A program made the translations under genes and the position numbers. The notes under the pieces were generated by a model. The model was not told where the DNA came from, ran no database searches, and was given only the letters and a program-made list of their open reading frames with translations. Shown here in pieces: positions 26,922 through 35,591 of a DNA stretch of 64,000 nucleotides. This DNA is from CAZCGA01 sp964498075 (lineage in GTDB: Bacteria; Desulfobacterota; Binatia; HRBIN30): the NCBI GenBank assembly GCA_964498075.1, contig CAZCGA010000012.1, positions 12,920 through 76,919 on the forward strand. The letters are read 5' to 3'. Each line of letters begins with the position of its first letter. Position 1 is the stretch's first letter.

Positions 26922-27686
26922 TCAGCGCGCACCGGCCGCAGCGCCCACGCCAGCAGCCAGATGGATCGCCGCTTCGGCGCGCTCCGCCTCTTCGCCCTCG
27001 AGCAGCACGCCCTTGTCGAGATGGTAGGCGTCGTCGACGAAGCGCAGCGCGCGCGGGTCGTGCGTCACCATGACCACGGTCTTTCCAAAGTCGTGCTTGA
27101 GCTGGCGCAGCAGGGCAAGGATCGCCTCGGCGTTGCGCGCGTCGAGGTCGCCGGTGGGCTCGTCGGCGACGATGAGATCCGGGTCGGTGACGATGGCGCG
27201 CGCAATGGCGACGCGTTGCTGCTCGCCGCCCGACAACGCGCGCGGGTAATGATCCATCCGCTCCTCGAGACCCACCACCCGCAACGCCGTCTCGGCGCGC
27301 TGCCGGCGCTCCGCCTTGTCGAGATGCGTCAGCAGCAACGGCAACGCGACGTTGTCGCGCGCCGAGAGCACCGGAATCAGATTGAAGAACTGGAAGATCA
27401 AGCCGACGTGCCGGGCGCGCCACTGCGCCAGCTCGTCCTCGGACAGGTCGTTGAGCTTCTGCCCGGCGACGTACACCTCGCCGGTGTTCGGCCGGTCGAT
27501 GCCCGACACCAAGTTGAGCAGCGTCGACTTCCCCGATCCCGACGGTCCCATGAAAGCGACGAAGTGGCCAGTCGGGATTGACAGCGAGACGTTCTCCAAC
27601 GCGTGGATGTCGTCGACGCCACGCACGTAGCGCCGCGAGACGTGGTGAATCAGGATCAGGGGTGCGTCCGGCCGATGCGCATCCAT
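26922..27686 (-). CDS. ABC transporter ATP-binding protein (LolD/MacB family)
   Basis: 254 residues. Walker A FMGPSGSGKST near residue 44, signature ALSGGEQQRVAIARAIVTDP near residue 145, Walker B DLIVADEPTGDLD near residue 170, and an H-loop VVMVTHDPRALRFVD. These are features of LolD/MacB-type ATPases working with FtsX permeases. First gene of the operon continuing to DUF3047; the start is MDAHRPDAPLILI, since the longer open frame overlaps the divergent hydrolase leader. Confidence 0.93.
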   Translation of the reverse strand: MDAHRPDAPLILIHHVSRRYVRGVDDIHALENVSLSIPTGHFVAFMGPSGSGKSTLLNLVSGIDRPNTGEVYVAGQKLNDLSEDELAQWRARHVGLIFQFFNLIPVLSARDNVALPLLLTHLDKAERRQRAETALRVVGLEERMDHYPRALSGGEQQRVAIARAIVTDPDLIVADEPTGDLDARNAEAILALLRQLKHDFGKTVVMVTHDPRALRFVDDAYHLDKGVLLEGEEAERAEAAIHLAAGVGAAAGAR

Positions 27687-27793
27687 TCGGGCGGGAATCC
27701 TAACGCAGCGCCCGCCGAGAGGCGAGGGAGCCCGCTCTGGGGTTCTTGACCGCATCGGCAAACCGGGCAAGGTTGCATCCGGGAGGCGCGGCA

Positions 27794-28936
27794 ATGGCTC
27801 AGACGATCCACGGCGAATGCGAGCGGCGGTTTGCTGGGGTGCGCGATGCCTTCGCCGCTAACTTCGAGGCGGGCAGCGAGGTCGGCGCCTCGTTCGCCGC
27901 CACCGTCGACGGCACGCCCGTGGCCGATCTGTGGGGTGGGTACGCCGACGCGGCGCGCACGCGGCCGTGGGAACGCGACACGATCGTCAACGTCTTCTCG
28001 ACGACCAAGGCGATGGTGGCGCTCTGTGCGCACCTGCTCGTCGATCGCGGCCAGCTCGACGTGGACGCGCCCGTCGCCCGCTACTGGCCGGAGTTCGCGC
28101 AGGCGGGCAAAGCCGAGATCCCGGTGCGCTACCTGCTGAGTCACACCGCCGGCCTCGCGGGAATCCGGCAGCCGCTATCCGCGCAGGCGTTCTACGACTG
28201 GCCGCGCATGGTGGAGGTGCTCGCGGCCGAAACACCGTGGTGGCCGCCGGGGAGCGTCAGCGGCTATCACGCCATGACCTTCGGCTACCTCGTCGGCGAG
28301 GTCATTCGACGCATCAGCGGCAAGACGCCCGGTACGTTTTTCCGCGACGAAGTTGCGGCGCCGCTCGCGGTCGATTTCCACATCGGCCTGGCGGCGCGCG
28401 AGGACGCTCGCGTCGCCGAGATGATTCCGCCCACGCCGGAGGAGACAGCCGCCGCCGGCGCCGCCGTGGATCCGGAGTCGATGCTCGGCAAGGTGGTGGG
28501 AAACCCGCCGCTCACTGCGGAGGCGGCGAACACGCGCGCCTGGCGGGCGGCCGAGATCCCGGCCGCGAACGGTCACGGCAACGCGCGCTCGGTTGCCCGC
28601 GCGATGGCGGCGCTCGCCTGCGGTGGGACGCTGGATGGGGTGCGGTTGCTGCGGCCGGAGACCATCGAACGGGCGATCGCGGAGCAGTGCTACGGCCGCG
28701 ATCTCGTGCTCCCCATTCCGATGCGCTGGGGGCTGGGGTTCATGATGGCGAGCCCGGATCTGCCGCTCGGTCCCAACCCGCGCACCTTCGGTCACGGCGG
28801 CTGGGGCGGCTCGTTGGGCATCGCCGACCTCGACGCGCGCGTCAGCTGGGCCTACGTGATGAACAAGATGTCGCCGGGCACCACGGGCGACACGCGGGCG
28901 GCCGGACTCGTGGCGGCGCTATACGGGTCGCTGTAG
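27794..28936 (+). CDS. beta-lactamase-family serine hydrolase (EstB-like)
   Basis: 380 residues. The catalytic Ser-x-x-Lys is in VFSTTKAMVALC near residue 75, the expected tyrosine motif lies in SVSGYHAMTFGYLVGEVI, and the C-terminal FGHGGWGGSLGIAD corresponds to the third motif (HGG). This class C-like family contains esterases and D,D-peptidases; the substrate is not predictable. GGGAGG seven bases before ATG 27794 favours this start over an upstream one. No export signal. Its stop codon lies inside a REP hairpin. Confidence 0.9.
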   Translation: MAQTIHGECERRFAGVRDAFAANFEAGSEVGASFAATVDGTPVADLWGGYADAARTRPWERDTIVNVFSTTKAMVALCAHLLVDRGQLDVDAPVARYWPEFAQAGKAEIPVRYLLSHTAGLAGIRQPLSAQAFYDWPRMVEVLAAETPWWPPGSVSGYHAMTFGYLVGEVIRRISGKTPGTFFRDEVAAPLAVDFHIGLAAREDARVAEMIPPTPEETAAAGAAVDPESMLGKVVGNPPLTAEAANTRAWRAAEIPAANGHGNARSVARAMAALACGGTLDGVRLLRPETIERAIAEQCYGRDLVLPIPMRWGLGFMMASPDLPLGPNPRTFGHGGWGGSLGIADLDARVSWAYVMNKMSPGTTGDTRAAGLVAALYGSL

Positions 28937-28958
28937 GGGCGACCCTGTGTGGTCGCCC
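28933..28958 (+). repeat. REP hairpin, forward type
   Basis: gtaggggcgaccc, then tgtgtggtcgccc: the stem gggcgacc/ggtcgccc is 8 bases. The TAG stop of the preceding hydrolase (28934-28936) is inside it. Confidence 0.8.
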
Positions 28959-29270
28959 ATTCTGAATCACGGTTGCAGGTTCCCAACCCCGAATGACATT
29001 CGATCCTGACAGACACCATCGCCGCTCTCTCCGACTGCGGGGCTGCGACTATGCGCAGGCGGGCGTGTATTTCGTCACCGTGTGCACGCAGCAGCGTGCA
29101 TGCCTGTTCGGTGAGATTGCTGAAACCGAAATGCGCCTGAACAACAGGGGCCAGATGGTCGCCAGATGGTGGGATGAACTGAGCCGCAAGTTTCCATCCG
29201 ATTGAGACCGACGAATCGATCGTGATGCCCAATCACTTTCATGGCGTCCTGTTCGTCGTCAGCCATCCCG

Positions 29271-29296
29271 GTAGGGGCGACCCTGCGTGGTCGCCC
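29271..29296 (+). repeat. REP hairpin, forward type, inside transposase frame
   Basis: Differs from the 28933 copy only by tgcgtgg in the loop. It is in frame, encoding GRGDPAWSP. Confidence 0.8.
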
Positions 29297-29362
29297 TCTT
29301 CGGCGGAGCAGCGGGCGCCCATCGACCCAACGTCACGGGCGGGGGCGACCGCACCAGAAGAA

Positions 29363-29388
29363 GGGCACCCACGCCGGGGTGCCCCTAC
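29363..29388 (+). repeat. REP hairpin, second type
   Basis: gggcaccc, acgccg, gggtgcccctac: stem gggcaccc/gggtgccc. The conserved gtagggg end is here in reverse orientation (cccctac), so with 29271-29296 it forms an inward-facing REP pair (BIME-like). Confidence 0.75.
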
Positions 29389-29612
29389 GCTGGGGGATAT
29401 CGTCGGTTGGTTCAAGACGATGACGACCAACGAATACATCCGTGGCGTCAAACAGCACGGCTGGCCGTCATTCCAAGGAAAAGTGTGGCAGCGCAACTAC
29501 TACGAGCACATCATTCGCAACGAACGTGAACTGACCCAGATCCGCAAATACATAGCATCGAATCCGGCGCGTTGGACCATCGACCCAGAGAACCCAACCG
29601 CGGGCACATCTG

Positions 29613-29638
29613 GTAGGGGCGACCCTGTGTGGTCGCCC
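29613..29638 (+). repeat. REP hairpin, forward type, inside transposase frame
   Basis: Identical to the 28933 copy over 26 bases. It forms a second pair with 29699-29724. Confidence 0.8.
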
Positions 29639-29698
29639 TCTTCTTCGGCGTCGACTGCGGCAATTGCCCCTGCGTCGGTTGGCGGGGCGGCGGCGGAA

Positions 29699-29724
29699 GG
29701 ACACCCACGTAGGGGTGCCCCTAC
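29699..29724 (+). repeat. REP hairpin, second type
   Basis: ggacacccacgtaggggtgcccctac; one base off the 29363 copy in the stem and altered loop. Confidence 0.7.
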
Positions 29725-29820
29725 GAACCACATGGATCGTCCGGAAACGGGCAACGCAGTGGAGCGACCGTGGGACAAGCACTAGTAGAGCGATCACCGC
29801 CGAGCGGGTCGAGACGGGTT

Positions 29821-30347
29821 AAGCGATCCGCCTCGCCGAGTTGACGATCGAAGTTCCTCCGATAAGGGAGCAGCAACGCATCGCGGCGATCCTGCGCGAC
29901 CAGATGGCGGCGGTGGAGCGGGCGCCGGCCGCGGCAGAGGCGCGTGCGACCTGTGGTGCATCGTCAGCCTGCCGCAGGGCGTGTTCATTGCGGCAGGTGG
30001 AAGCAGTAAAACCGATCCTATTGTTCTTCACCAAGGCGGGACCAACCGAGCGCACTTGGTACTACGATCTGTCAGATCTGAAGGTCGGCAAGAAGACGCC
30101 GCTCACCCTGCACAAGTTCGAAGAGTTCCTCCGGCTGTTGCCGGAGCGTGCCGACAGCGACCGCAGCTGGATCGTCACGCGCAAGGAGATCGAGGACAAG
30201 GGCTTCGATCTCAAGGCCGTGAACCCTCACGCGCCGAACCGCGAGGACACGCGAACACCGGAGGAGCTGCTCGCGCTGATCGAAGCAAGAGGTCGGGAAG
30301 TGGCGGAGGCGCTGGCAGTGCTGCGCTCGAAGCAGGCACCGCGGTAG
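29821..30347 (+). pseudogene. chimeric remnant of a type I restriction system (HsdS tail joined to HsdM tail)
   Basis: 29821-29945 encodes LTIEVPPIREQQRIAAILRD, the typical C-terminal helix start of a type I specificity subunit. Directly after it, another frame gives IVSLPQGVFIAAGG, a conserved HsdM methyltransferase segment, which shifts near 30010 into ILLFFTKAGPTERTWYYDLS and ends EALAVLRSKQAPR, the C-terminus of HsdM. In intact systems HsdM precedes HsdS, so this is a deletion or rearrangement product with at least one frameshift. No DPPY-type motif remains, so it is not functional. Confidence 0.8.
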
Positions 30348-30535
30348 TCGGCCCTCTCCGGCGACGACCTGCACGCCCCCCCCGCGGCGTGCAACGGCTC
30401 CGCCTCGGATCTCACGTTTGCAAAGGGGCTCAGGAGTTCTTCTACGGATAGGAACGTCGCGCTACAGTGGCGTGCACCCCAACCTGTGCAGCGCGATACA
30501 GAAGCGCGGCATTTGTCTTGCTTCGCTACCGCCTG

Positions 30536-31108
30536 ATGCAACTGCCGCCACAAATCACCTTTCGCGACTTCGAGCCATCGGACGCCGTCGAGGCGAAGAT
30601 TCGCACGCGCCTGGCGCGCCTCGGTCGTTACTACGAGCGCATCATGGGCTGCCGCGTCGTGGTGGAGGCACCCCATCGCCGCCACCACCAAGGCAAGCAC
30701 TATCACGTACGCATCGACCTCACCGTGCCGGGCGGCGAGCTGGTGGTGAACCGTGAGCCGCCGGAGCACGACGCCTACGAAGACGTGTACGTCGCCATCC
30801 GCGATGCGTTCGACGCCGCCGAGCGGCGCCTGGAAGATTACGCGCGACGCCAGCGGGGCGCGCTCAAAACGCATGTGGCGGCGCCGGCGGCGCGCGTCGC
30901 CAGGCTGTTTCCGGCCGACGGTTACGGCTTCCTCGAAACGCCGGACCGCACGGAGATCTACTTCCACCGCAACAGCGTCCTGCACGACGCCTTCGGCCAG
31001 TTGCAGGTCGGCGACGAGGTCGAGTTCGTCGAAGAGCTCGGCGACAAGGGTCCGCAAGCGAGCACCGTCCGCATCGCCGGCCAGCGTCGCGCGCCGGGCC
31101 CGGGCTGA
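30536..31108 (+). CDS. HPF/RaiA-family ribosome-associated protein with C-terminal cold-shock domain
   Basis: 190 residues. The first 110 form an S30AE/HPF domain (ITFRDFEPSDAVEAKIRTRL, HVRIDLTVPGGELVV, DVYVAIRDAFDAAERRLEDY), which binds ribosomes and favours hibernation. Residues 125-188 form a cold-shock domain with GYGFLET and IYFHRNSVL RNA-binding motifs. The start MQLPPQITF is selected by family match; the frame is open upstream. Probably cytosolic and stress linked. Confidence 0.9.
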   Translation: MQLPPQITFRDFEPSDAVEAKIRTRLARLGRYYERIMGCRVVVEAPHRRHHQGKHYHVRIDLTVPGGELVVNREPPEHDAYEDVYVAIRDAFDAAERRLEDYARRQRGALKTHVAAPAARVARLFPADGYGFLETPDRTEIYFHRNSVLHDAFGQLQVGDEVEFVEELGDKGPQASTVRIAGQRRAPGPG

Positions 31109-31244
31109 ACGGAGCTCGGGCCTGTTGGTGCGGGTGGGGCGGCAGCAACCGCGAGAGAGCGGCGGCTCCGCTTCTTGCCGCCTCCGGCTTGTAACCTCGA
31201 AACGATTTGAGGCATCCTACGCGGGTCAAGCTGGAGGTGCCGCA

Positions 31245-31991
31245 ATGTCACAGACGCAGCCGTCGCCGACGGACGCCAACCCGAGCGCTCCGGCCGCGGG
31301 ACGGGGACCATTGCCGATCGCGCGCATCGCCGTCATCGTGGTTGCGCTGGCGGCCGTGGTGCTGCTCGGACGTCAGGCCGGCGCGTACATTCCGCGCTTT
31401 GCGCAATGGGTGAACGGGCTCGGCTTCTGGGGGCCGATTGTGTTCATCCTCGGGTACGCGTTGGCGGCGGTGGCCTTCGTGCCCGGGTCGGTGCTGACGC
31501 TTGCAGCCGGAGCCATCTTCGGCCTCGCCCAAGGGATCGTCTACGTGTTCATCGCCGCGACGCTGGGATCGGCGGCGGCGTTCCTGGTCTCCCGCTACGT
31601 GGCGCGCCAGGCGATCGAGCGCCGCTTGTCGAACAATCCACGCTTCGCGGCGATCGACCGCGCCGTCGGCGCGCAAGGGCGCAAGATCGTCTTCCTGCTG
31701 CGGCTGTCACCCGTCTTTCCCTTCAACCTGCTGAACTATGGGTTGGGCCTGACGCAGGTCGCGTTTGCAGACTACGTGATGGCTTCAGTGGGTATGCTGC
31801 CCGGCACGGTGCTCTACGTTTACTACGGCAAGCTGGCGGGGGACGTTGCGGCGCTCGCCGGCGGCGCGGCGACGGAGAAGGGCGCCGGATACTATGCCGT
31901 GCTCGTCCTCGGGCTCGTCGCCACCATCGTCGTGACCACGATCGTGACGCGCACCGCGCGCCGCGCGCTGAAGGAGGCGACCGGTGACTGA
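31245..31991 (+). CDS. TVP38/TMEM64-family membrane protein
   Basis: 248 residues with about six hydrophobic segments and the VTT/DedA-like domain: GSVLTLAAGAIFGL, LVSRYVARQAIERRL, FLLRLSPVFPFNLLNYGLGL. Related proteins are lipid scramblases or transporters. GGAGG precedes the ATG by eight bases. The stop overlaps the GTG of the next gene by eight bases; co-occurrence of these two families is common in bacteria, although the reason is not known. Confidence 0.9.
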   Translation: MSQTQPSPTDANPSAPAAGRGPLPIARIAVIVVALAAVVLLGRQAGAYIPRFAQWVNGLGFWGPIVFILGYALAAVAFVPGSVLTLAAGAIFGLAQGIVYVFIAATLGSAAAFLVSRYVARQAIERRLSNNPRFAAIDRAVGAQGRKIVFLLRLSPVFPFNLLNYGLGLTQVAFADYVMASVGMLPGTVLYVYYGKLAGDVAALAGGAATEKGAGYYAVLVLGLVATIVVTTIVTRTARRALKEATGD

Positions 31992-33534
31992 CAGTGTTCG
32001 CGCGCTCAGCAAGGTTTCGGAGGAGCCGACGGCTGCACCGTTGGTGGCGCCGCTCGACGATTACAATCGCCAGCTGCTGAAGAACGTCCACCCCGAGCCG
32101 TACGCCAACCCGACGCCGTCGGGACGTTACAACCTGGTGGTGATCGGTGCGGGTACCGCCGGGCTGGTGACGGCGGCAGGAGCCGCCGGGCTCGGCGCCA
32201 AGGTGGCGTTGATCGAGAAGCACCTCATGGGTGGCGATTGCCTGAACGTCGGCTGCGTGCCGTCGAAGGGCGTGATCCGCGCGTCGCGCGCAGTCCACGA
32301 GGTGCGGCATGCGGCGCGCTTCGGGGTCGACGTGACGGGAATGCGTGTGAACTTCGGCGCCGCGATGGAACGCATGCGTCGGTTGCGCGCCGACATCAGT
32401 CACAACGACTCGGTGCAGCGCTACCGGTCCCTGGGCGTCGACGTATACATCGGCGCAGCGCGTTTCGCCGGCGGTAACCACCAGGGCCTCGACGGCCGGC
32501 GGCTCGAATTCTCCCGTGCGGTGATCACCACGGGGGCGCGCGCCGCACGACTGCCCATAGCGGGGCTCGCCGACATCGACTACCTCACCAACGAGAACGT
32601 GTTCTGGCTCACGGAGCTCCCGCGGCGCCTGGTGGTGTTCGGCGCCGGGCCGATCGGCTGCGAGCTCGGCCAAGCCTTCCGGCGCTTCGGTTCCGAGGTG
32701 ACCATCGTCAGTCAGGAGTTTCTGCCCAAAGAGGAACCCGAAACCGCGGCGGTTCTGCAGGCGAGCTTTCGTCGCGATGGCATCACGGTGGAGATCTGTT
32801 CACAGATCCTCCAGGTCACCCGACGCGGCGCCGAGAAGCTCATCATCTACGAGGTCGACGGGGAGCGCCGCGAAGTCGTGGCCGATCAGGTGCTGCTGGG
32901 TGGCGGGCGAGCGCCCAACGTTGAAGAGCTCGGGCTGGAGGCCGTGGGAGTCGATTACAGCAAGAACGGCGTGAAGGTGGATGATCATCTGCGCACCACC
33001 AACCCGCACATCTTCGCCGCCGGCGACGTCAGCTCGCGCTTCCAGTTCACCCACGCGGCCGACGCGCTGGCCCGCATCGTCATCCAGAACGCGCTGTTCT
33101 TCGGGCGCAAGCAGGCGAGCGCGTTGCACATCCCGTGGTGCACGTTTACCGATCCGGAGGTCGCGCACGTCGGGCTGAACGCGCGCGATGCAGAGAAGGC
33201 CGGCATCGAGGTCTCCACCGTCACGGTCGAGCTGAAGGACGTTGACCGCGCCATCCTCGACGGCGCGCCGGAAGGTTTTGCGCGGGCGGTGGTGCGCAAG
33301 GGCACCGACAAGCTCGTCGGGCTGACCATCGTTGCCGAGCACGCCGGCGAGATGATCGGCGAAGCAGTGCTGGCGATGAACCACGGCATCGGGCTCGGCA
33401 GCTTTGGGAGCACGATTCATCCGTACCCCACCCAGGCGGAGGTGCTGCGCAAGCTCGGCGACGCCTACAACCGCACGCGTCTGACGCCGACCGTGAAGAA
33501 GCTCTTCGAGCGCGTGCTCGCCTGGCGGCGATAG
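31984..33534 (+). CDS. mercuric reductase-like FAD pyridine nucleotide-disulfide oxidoreductase
   Basis: 516 residues. FAD-binding NLVVIGAGTAGLVTAAGAAG near residue 50, the redox disulfide GGDCLNVGCVPSKG near residue 82, a second nucleotide site LVVFGAGPIGCELGQAF near residue 218 and a dimerisation domain with HPYPTQAEVLRKLGD near residue 478. The N-terminal mercury-binding domain and the C-terminal CC pair of classical MerA are absent, so a general dihydrolipoyl-dehydrogenase-like enzyme is more likely than mercury detoxification. Translationally coupled to TVP38. Confidence 0.88.
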   Translation: MTDSVRALSKVSEEPTAAPLVAPLDDYNRQLLKNVHPEPYANPTPSGRYNLVVIGAGTAGLVTAAGAAGLGAKVALIEKHLMGGDCLNVGCVPSKGVIRASRAVHEVRHAARFGVDVTGMRVNFGAAMERMRRLRADISHNDSVQRYRSLGVDVYIGAARFAGGNHQGLDGRRLEFSRAVITTGARAARLPIAGLADIDYLTNENVFWLTELPRRLVVFGAGPIGCELGQAFRRFGSEVTIVSQEFLPKEEPETAAVLQASFRRDGITVEICSQILQVTRRGAEKLIIYEVDGERREVVADQVLLGGGRAPNVEELGLEAVGVDYSKNGVKVDDHLRTTNPHIFAAGDVSSRFQFTHAADALARIVIQNALFFGRKQASALHIPWCTFTDPEVAHVGLNARDAEKAGIEVSTVTVELKDVDRAILDGAPEGFARAVVRKGTDKLVGLTIVAEHAGEMIGEAVLAMNHGIGLGSFGSTIHPYPTQAEVLRKLGDAYNRTRLTPTVKKLFERVLAWRR

Positions 33535-33604
33535 GTGGGAGGGCGGCAGCACCGCGTCCTGTTTGAGACCTACCGAGCGCTCCTGCAGCGTGGAGGGCAG
33601 TCGA

Positions 33605-35026
33605 TCAAGTGAGGGCGGCCGCGGCCCGCCGCCGCGCGAACAGCGCATAGAACGGCAAAGCCGTTGCGGCGACCGCGAGGGCGATCGCACATTCCACCGG
33701 ACGGCCGACGAGCATCGCAGTGGCGATGCCGGCGTTGGCGACGAAGTAGAGCGCCGGCACCACTGGGTAGCCCCAGGCGCGGTACGGGCGCAGCCGCGCC
33801 GGTTGGTTGTAACGCAGTGTGTAGAGCGCGGTGGTGTCCGCCATGGTGGCGAGGACGATCGCAAAGGTCGTGTAGTCGAGCACGCTCGGGAACGAGCGCA
33901 GCACGACGAGCAGGGCGACCGCGGTGAGCGCTTGCGCGACGACGGCGACGTGCGGCGTCCGATGCACCGCGTGCACGCGCTGCACGCCGCCGAAGAAGGC
34001 GCCGTCGATTGCCATGGCGTAGGCGATGCGCGGGCCGACCAGGATCGTGGCGTTGAGGCAGCCGACGATAGAGGCCAGCACGAGCACCGCAGTGATCGTG
34101 CCCCCGGCGGCGCCGAACAGCGCGCGGGCGGCGGCTTCGCCGACGCGTACCTCGCCACGCAGCGCCGTGATCGGCAACGCGTAGAGGTAGACGGCGTTGA
34201 GCAGCAGGTAGATGGCGGTACACATTGCGAGGCCGATGAACAGCGACCGCGGCACGTTGCGGCCCGGATCGCGGATCTCGCTGGCCACGTACACCGACGC
34301 GTTCCAGCCGAGATAGCTGAACAGGATGGGAGACAGCGCCAGCCCAAACCCGCCCAGCGGCACGCTGCCGGCGCCGGCGATGAGCGGGCCCATGTTCTGC
34401 ATGCGGCCGTGGCCGAGCAGCGGTCCCAGCACCGCCAGGCCGACGAGCGCCGCGATCTTCACGTAGCCCGTGAGGTTGTTGAACCGCGCCCCCGCACGCA
34501 CGCCGACGTAGTTGATCGATGAGGTAACCGCGGTAATGGCGACCGCGGCAATCGTCTTGCCGTAGTCGCCCAAGGTGATGAAGTTCGCCAGCCCTTCAGC
34601 GAACCCGGCTGCAAGCGTCGCCACCGTGCCCGCGTAGATGACGAAGAACGACAACCAGCCCACCAAGAAGCCGGCGAGCGGATGGTAGGCCTCGCGCAGG
34701 TAGACGTAGTCGCCGCCGGCGTGCGGGTACATCGCCCCCAGCTCTGCGTTCGCCAGCGCGCCGGCGAGCGACAGCAGGCCGCCGGTCAACCACGCGGCCA
34801 GGAACAGACCGGGATGCGGCAGGACGTTCGCGACCGTGCCGGGCGTGAGGAAGATGCCGACGCCGATCACCGACGATACGACGAGCATCGTCGCATCGGT
34901 GAGCGATAGCTCACGCGCGAGGCGATCGAGCGGGTGCCGATCGGGTTCGGCGGATGATGTGGCCCTGGCGCTTGCGGCATGCCCCTGTGCCTGCCCAAGT
35001 GTGGGCACGCCTAGGGCTCCAGCCAC
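33605..35026 (-). CDS. APC-superfamily amino acid permease
   Basis: 473 residues with about twelve membrane segments. The N-terminal helix pair LTDATMLVVSSVIGVGIFLTP carries the conserved GVGIF unwound substrate site, and EVRVGEAAARALFG and FGLALSPILFSYLGWNASVY are family-like. Substrate unknown, probably amino acids. The GTG start overlaps the end of the upstream Uma2 gene by 16 bases, so they are expressed together. Confidence 0.9.
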   Translation of the reverse strand: MAGALGVPTLGQAQGHAASARATSSAEPDRHPLDRLARELSLTDATMLVVSSVIGVGIFLTPGTVANVLPHPGLFLAAWLTGGLLSLAGALANAELGAMYPHAGGDYVYLREAYHPLAGFLVGWLSFFVIYAGTVATLAAGFAEGLANFITLGDYGKTIAAVAITAVTSSINYVGVRAGARFNNLTGYVKIAALVGLAVLGPLLGHGRMQNMGPLIAGAGSVPLGGFGLALSPILFSYLGWNASVYVASEIRDPGRNVPRSLFIGLAMCTAIYLLLNAVYLYALPITALRGEVRVGEAAARALFGAAGGTITAVLVLASIVGCLNATILVGPRIAYAMAIDGAFFGGVQRVHAVHRTPHVAVVAQALTAVALLVVLRSFPSVLDYTTFAIVLATMADTTALYTLRYNQPARLRPYRAWGYPVVPALYFVANAGIATAMLVGRPVECAIALAVAATALPFYALFARRRAAAALT

Positions 35027-35580
35027 CAGCGTACGAGCTGCAGCTCAATCGCCTCGAAGGGCTCGGCATGCACGCATTCAGTTCCCGAGTACGTGTTCGC
35101 CACCACCCAGCGGTCTACCTCGAGACGGTACACCTCCAGCGTCCGTTGCAATGGCTCGACCAGCCACGCGTGCGACACACGCTCACGTGCGTAGATGCGC
35201 ATCTTCCGCACACGGTCGATCGCACCGGTACTTGGCGACACGACTTCGCAGACCCAATCGGGAACTTGCGTGAAGTAAGCAACGCTCGGCAGGCGCGGCA
35301 GTTGTTCCCGACGCCAACCCGCCAGGTCTGGCACGACGACATCCGGACCGAGGTGGAGCTCCGGTTCAAAGAGAATCCACCATCCTCCCGGGCCGGCGGG
35401 ATCGCCGGGCTCGCGGTGGAACGGTCCGAACAGGTCGCTGCCGATCGCCGACGCGGCTAAGGCGTGAGGCGACGCGGGGCGCGGCGAGGTGTAGAGATCA
35501 CCATCGATGATCTCCGCCACCATGTGCTCCGGGGCCTTCAACAGGTCCGCGTAGGTGGCGCGCCGCCGCGCTGGTTTCAT
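35011..35580 (-). CDS. Uma2-family putative endonuclease (PDDEXK fold), first copy
   Basis: 189 residues. Typical Uma2 layout: MVAEIIDGDLYTSPRPAS at the start, then PDVVVPDLAGWR near residue 112 and DWVCEVVSPSTGAIDRVRKM near residue 135, supplying the Asp/Glu pair of the restriction-like fold. The catalytic Lys is replaced in this family by later residues. Role unknown; the family is abundant in cyanobacteria and deltaproteobacteria. Confidence 0.88.
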   Translation of the reverse strand: MKPARRRATYADLLKAPEHMVAEIIDGDLYTSPRPASPHALAASAIGSDLFGPFHREPGDPAGPGGWWILFEPELHLGPDVVVPDLAGWRREQLPRLPSVAYFTQVPDWVCEVVSPSTGAIDRVRKMRIYARERVSHAWLVEPLQRTLEVYRLEVDRWVVANTYSGTECVHAEPFEAIELQLVRWWLEP

Positions 35581-35591
35581 GGAGACAGGGT

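Larger units (their letters stand above)
28993..29785 (+). pseudogene. REP-associated tyrosine transposase (RAYT, IS200/Y1 type), frameshifted and REP-interrupted
   Basis: The first frame (28993-29205, 70 residues) has RRSLRLRGCDYAQAGVYFVT and ends early. Removing one base near 29200 restores the reading into PSIETDESIVMPNHFHGVLF, with the HUH-type NHFH motif. The second frame ends in WQRNYYEHIIRNERELTQIRKYI, containing the catalytic tyrosine. RAYTs mobilise REP sequences in their own genome. Three REP hairpins and one related hairpin lie inside the frame: two between the HUH and tyrosine parts and two after it, adding amino acids such as RGDPAWSPSS. The gene is therefore doubly damaged, though the REP insertions keep the frame. 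Confidence 0.88.

Noticed and set aside
31984..33534. Mercury-resistance operon
   Set aside because: The flavoprotein lacks a metal-binding N-terminal domain and C-terminal cysteine pair, and no merR, merT or merP is near.
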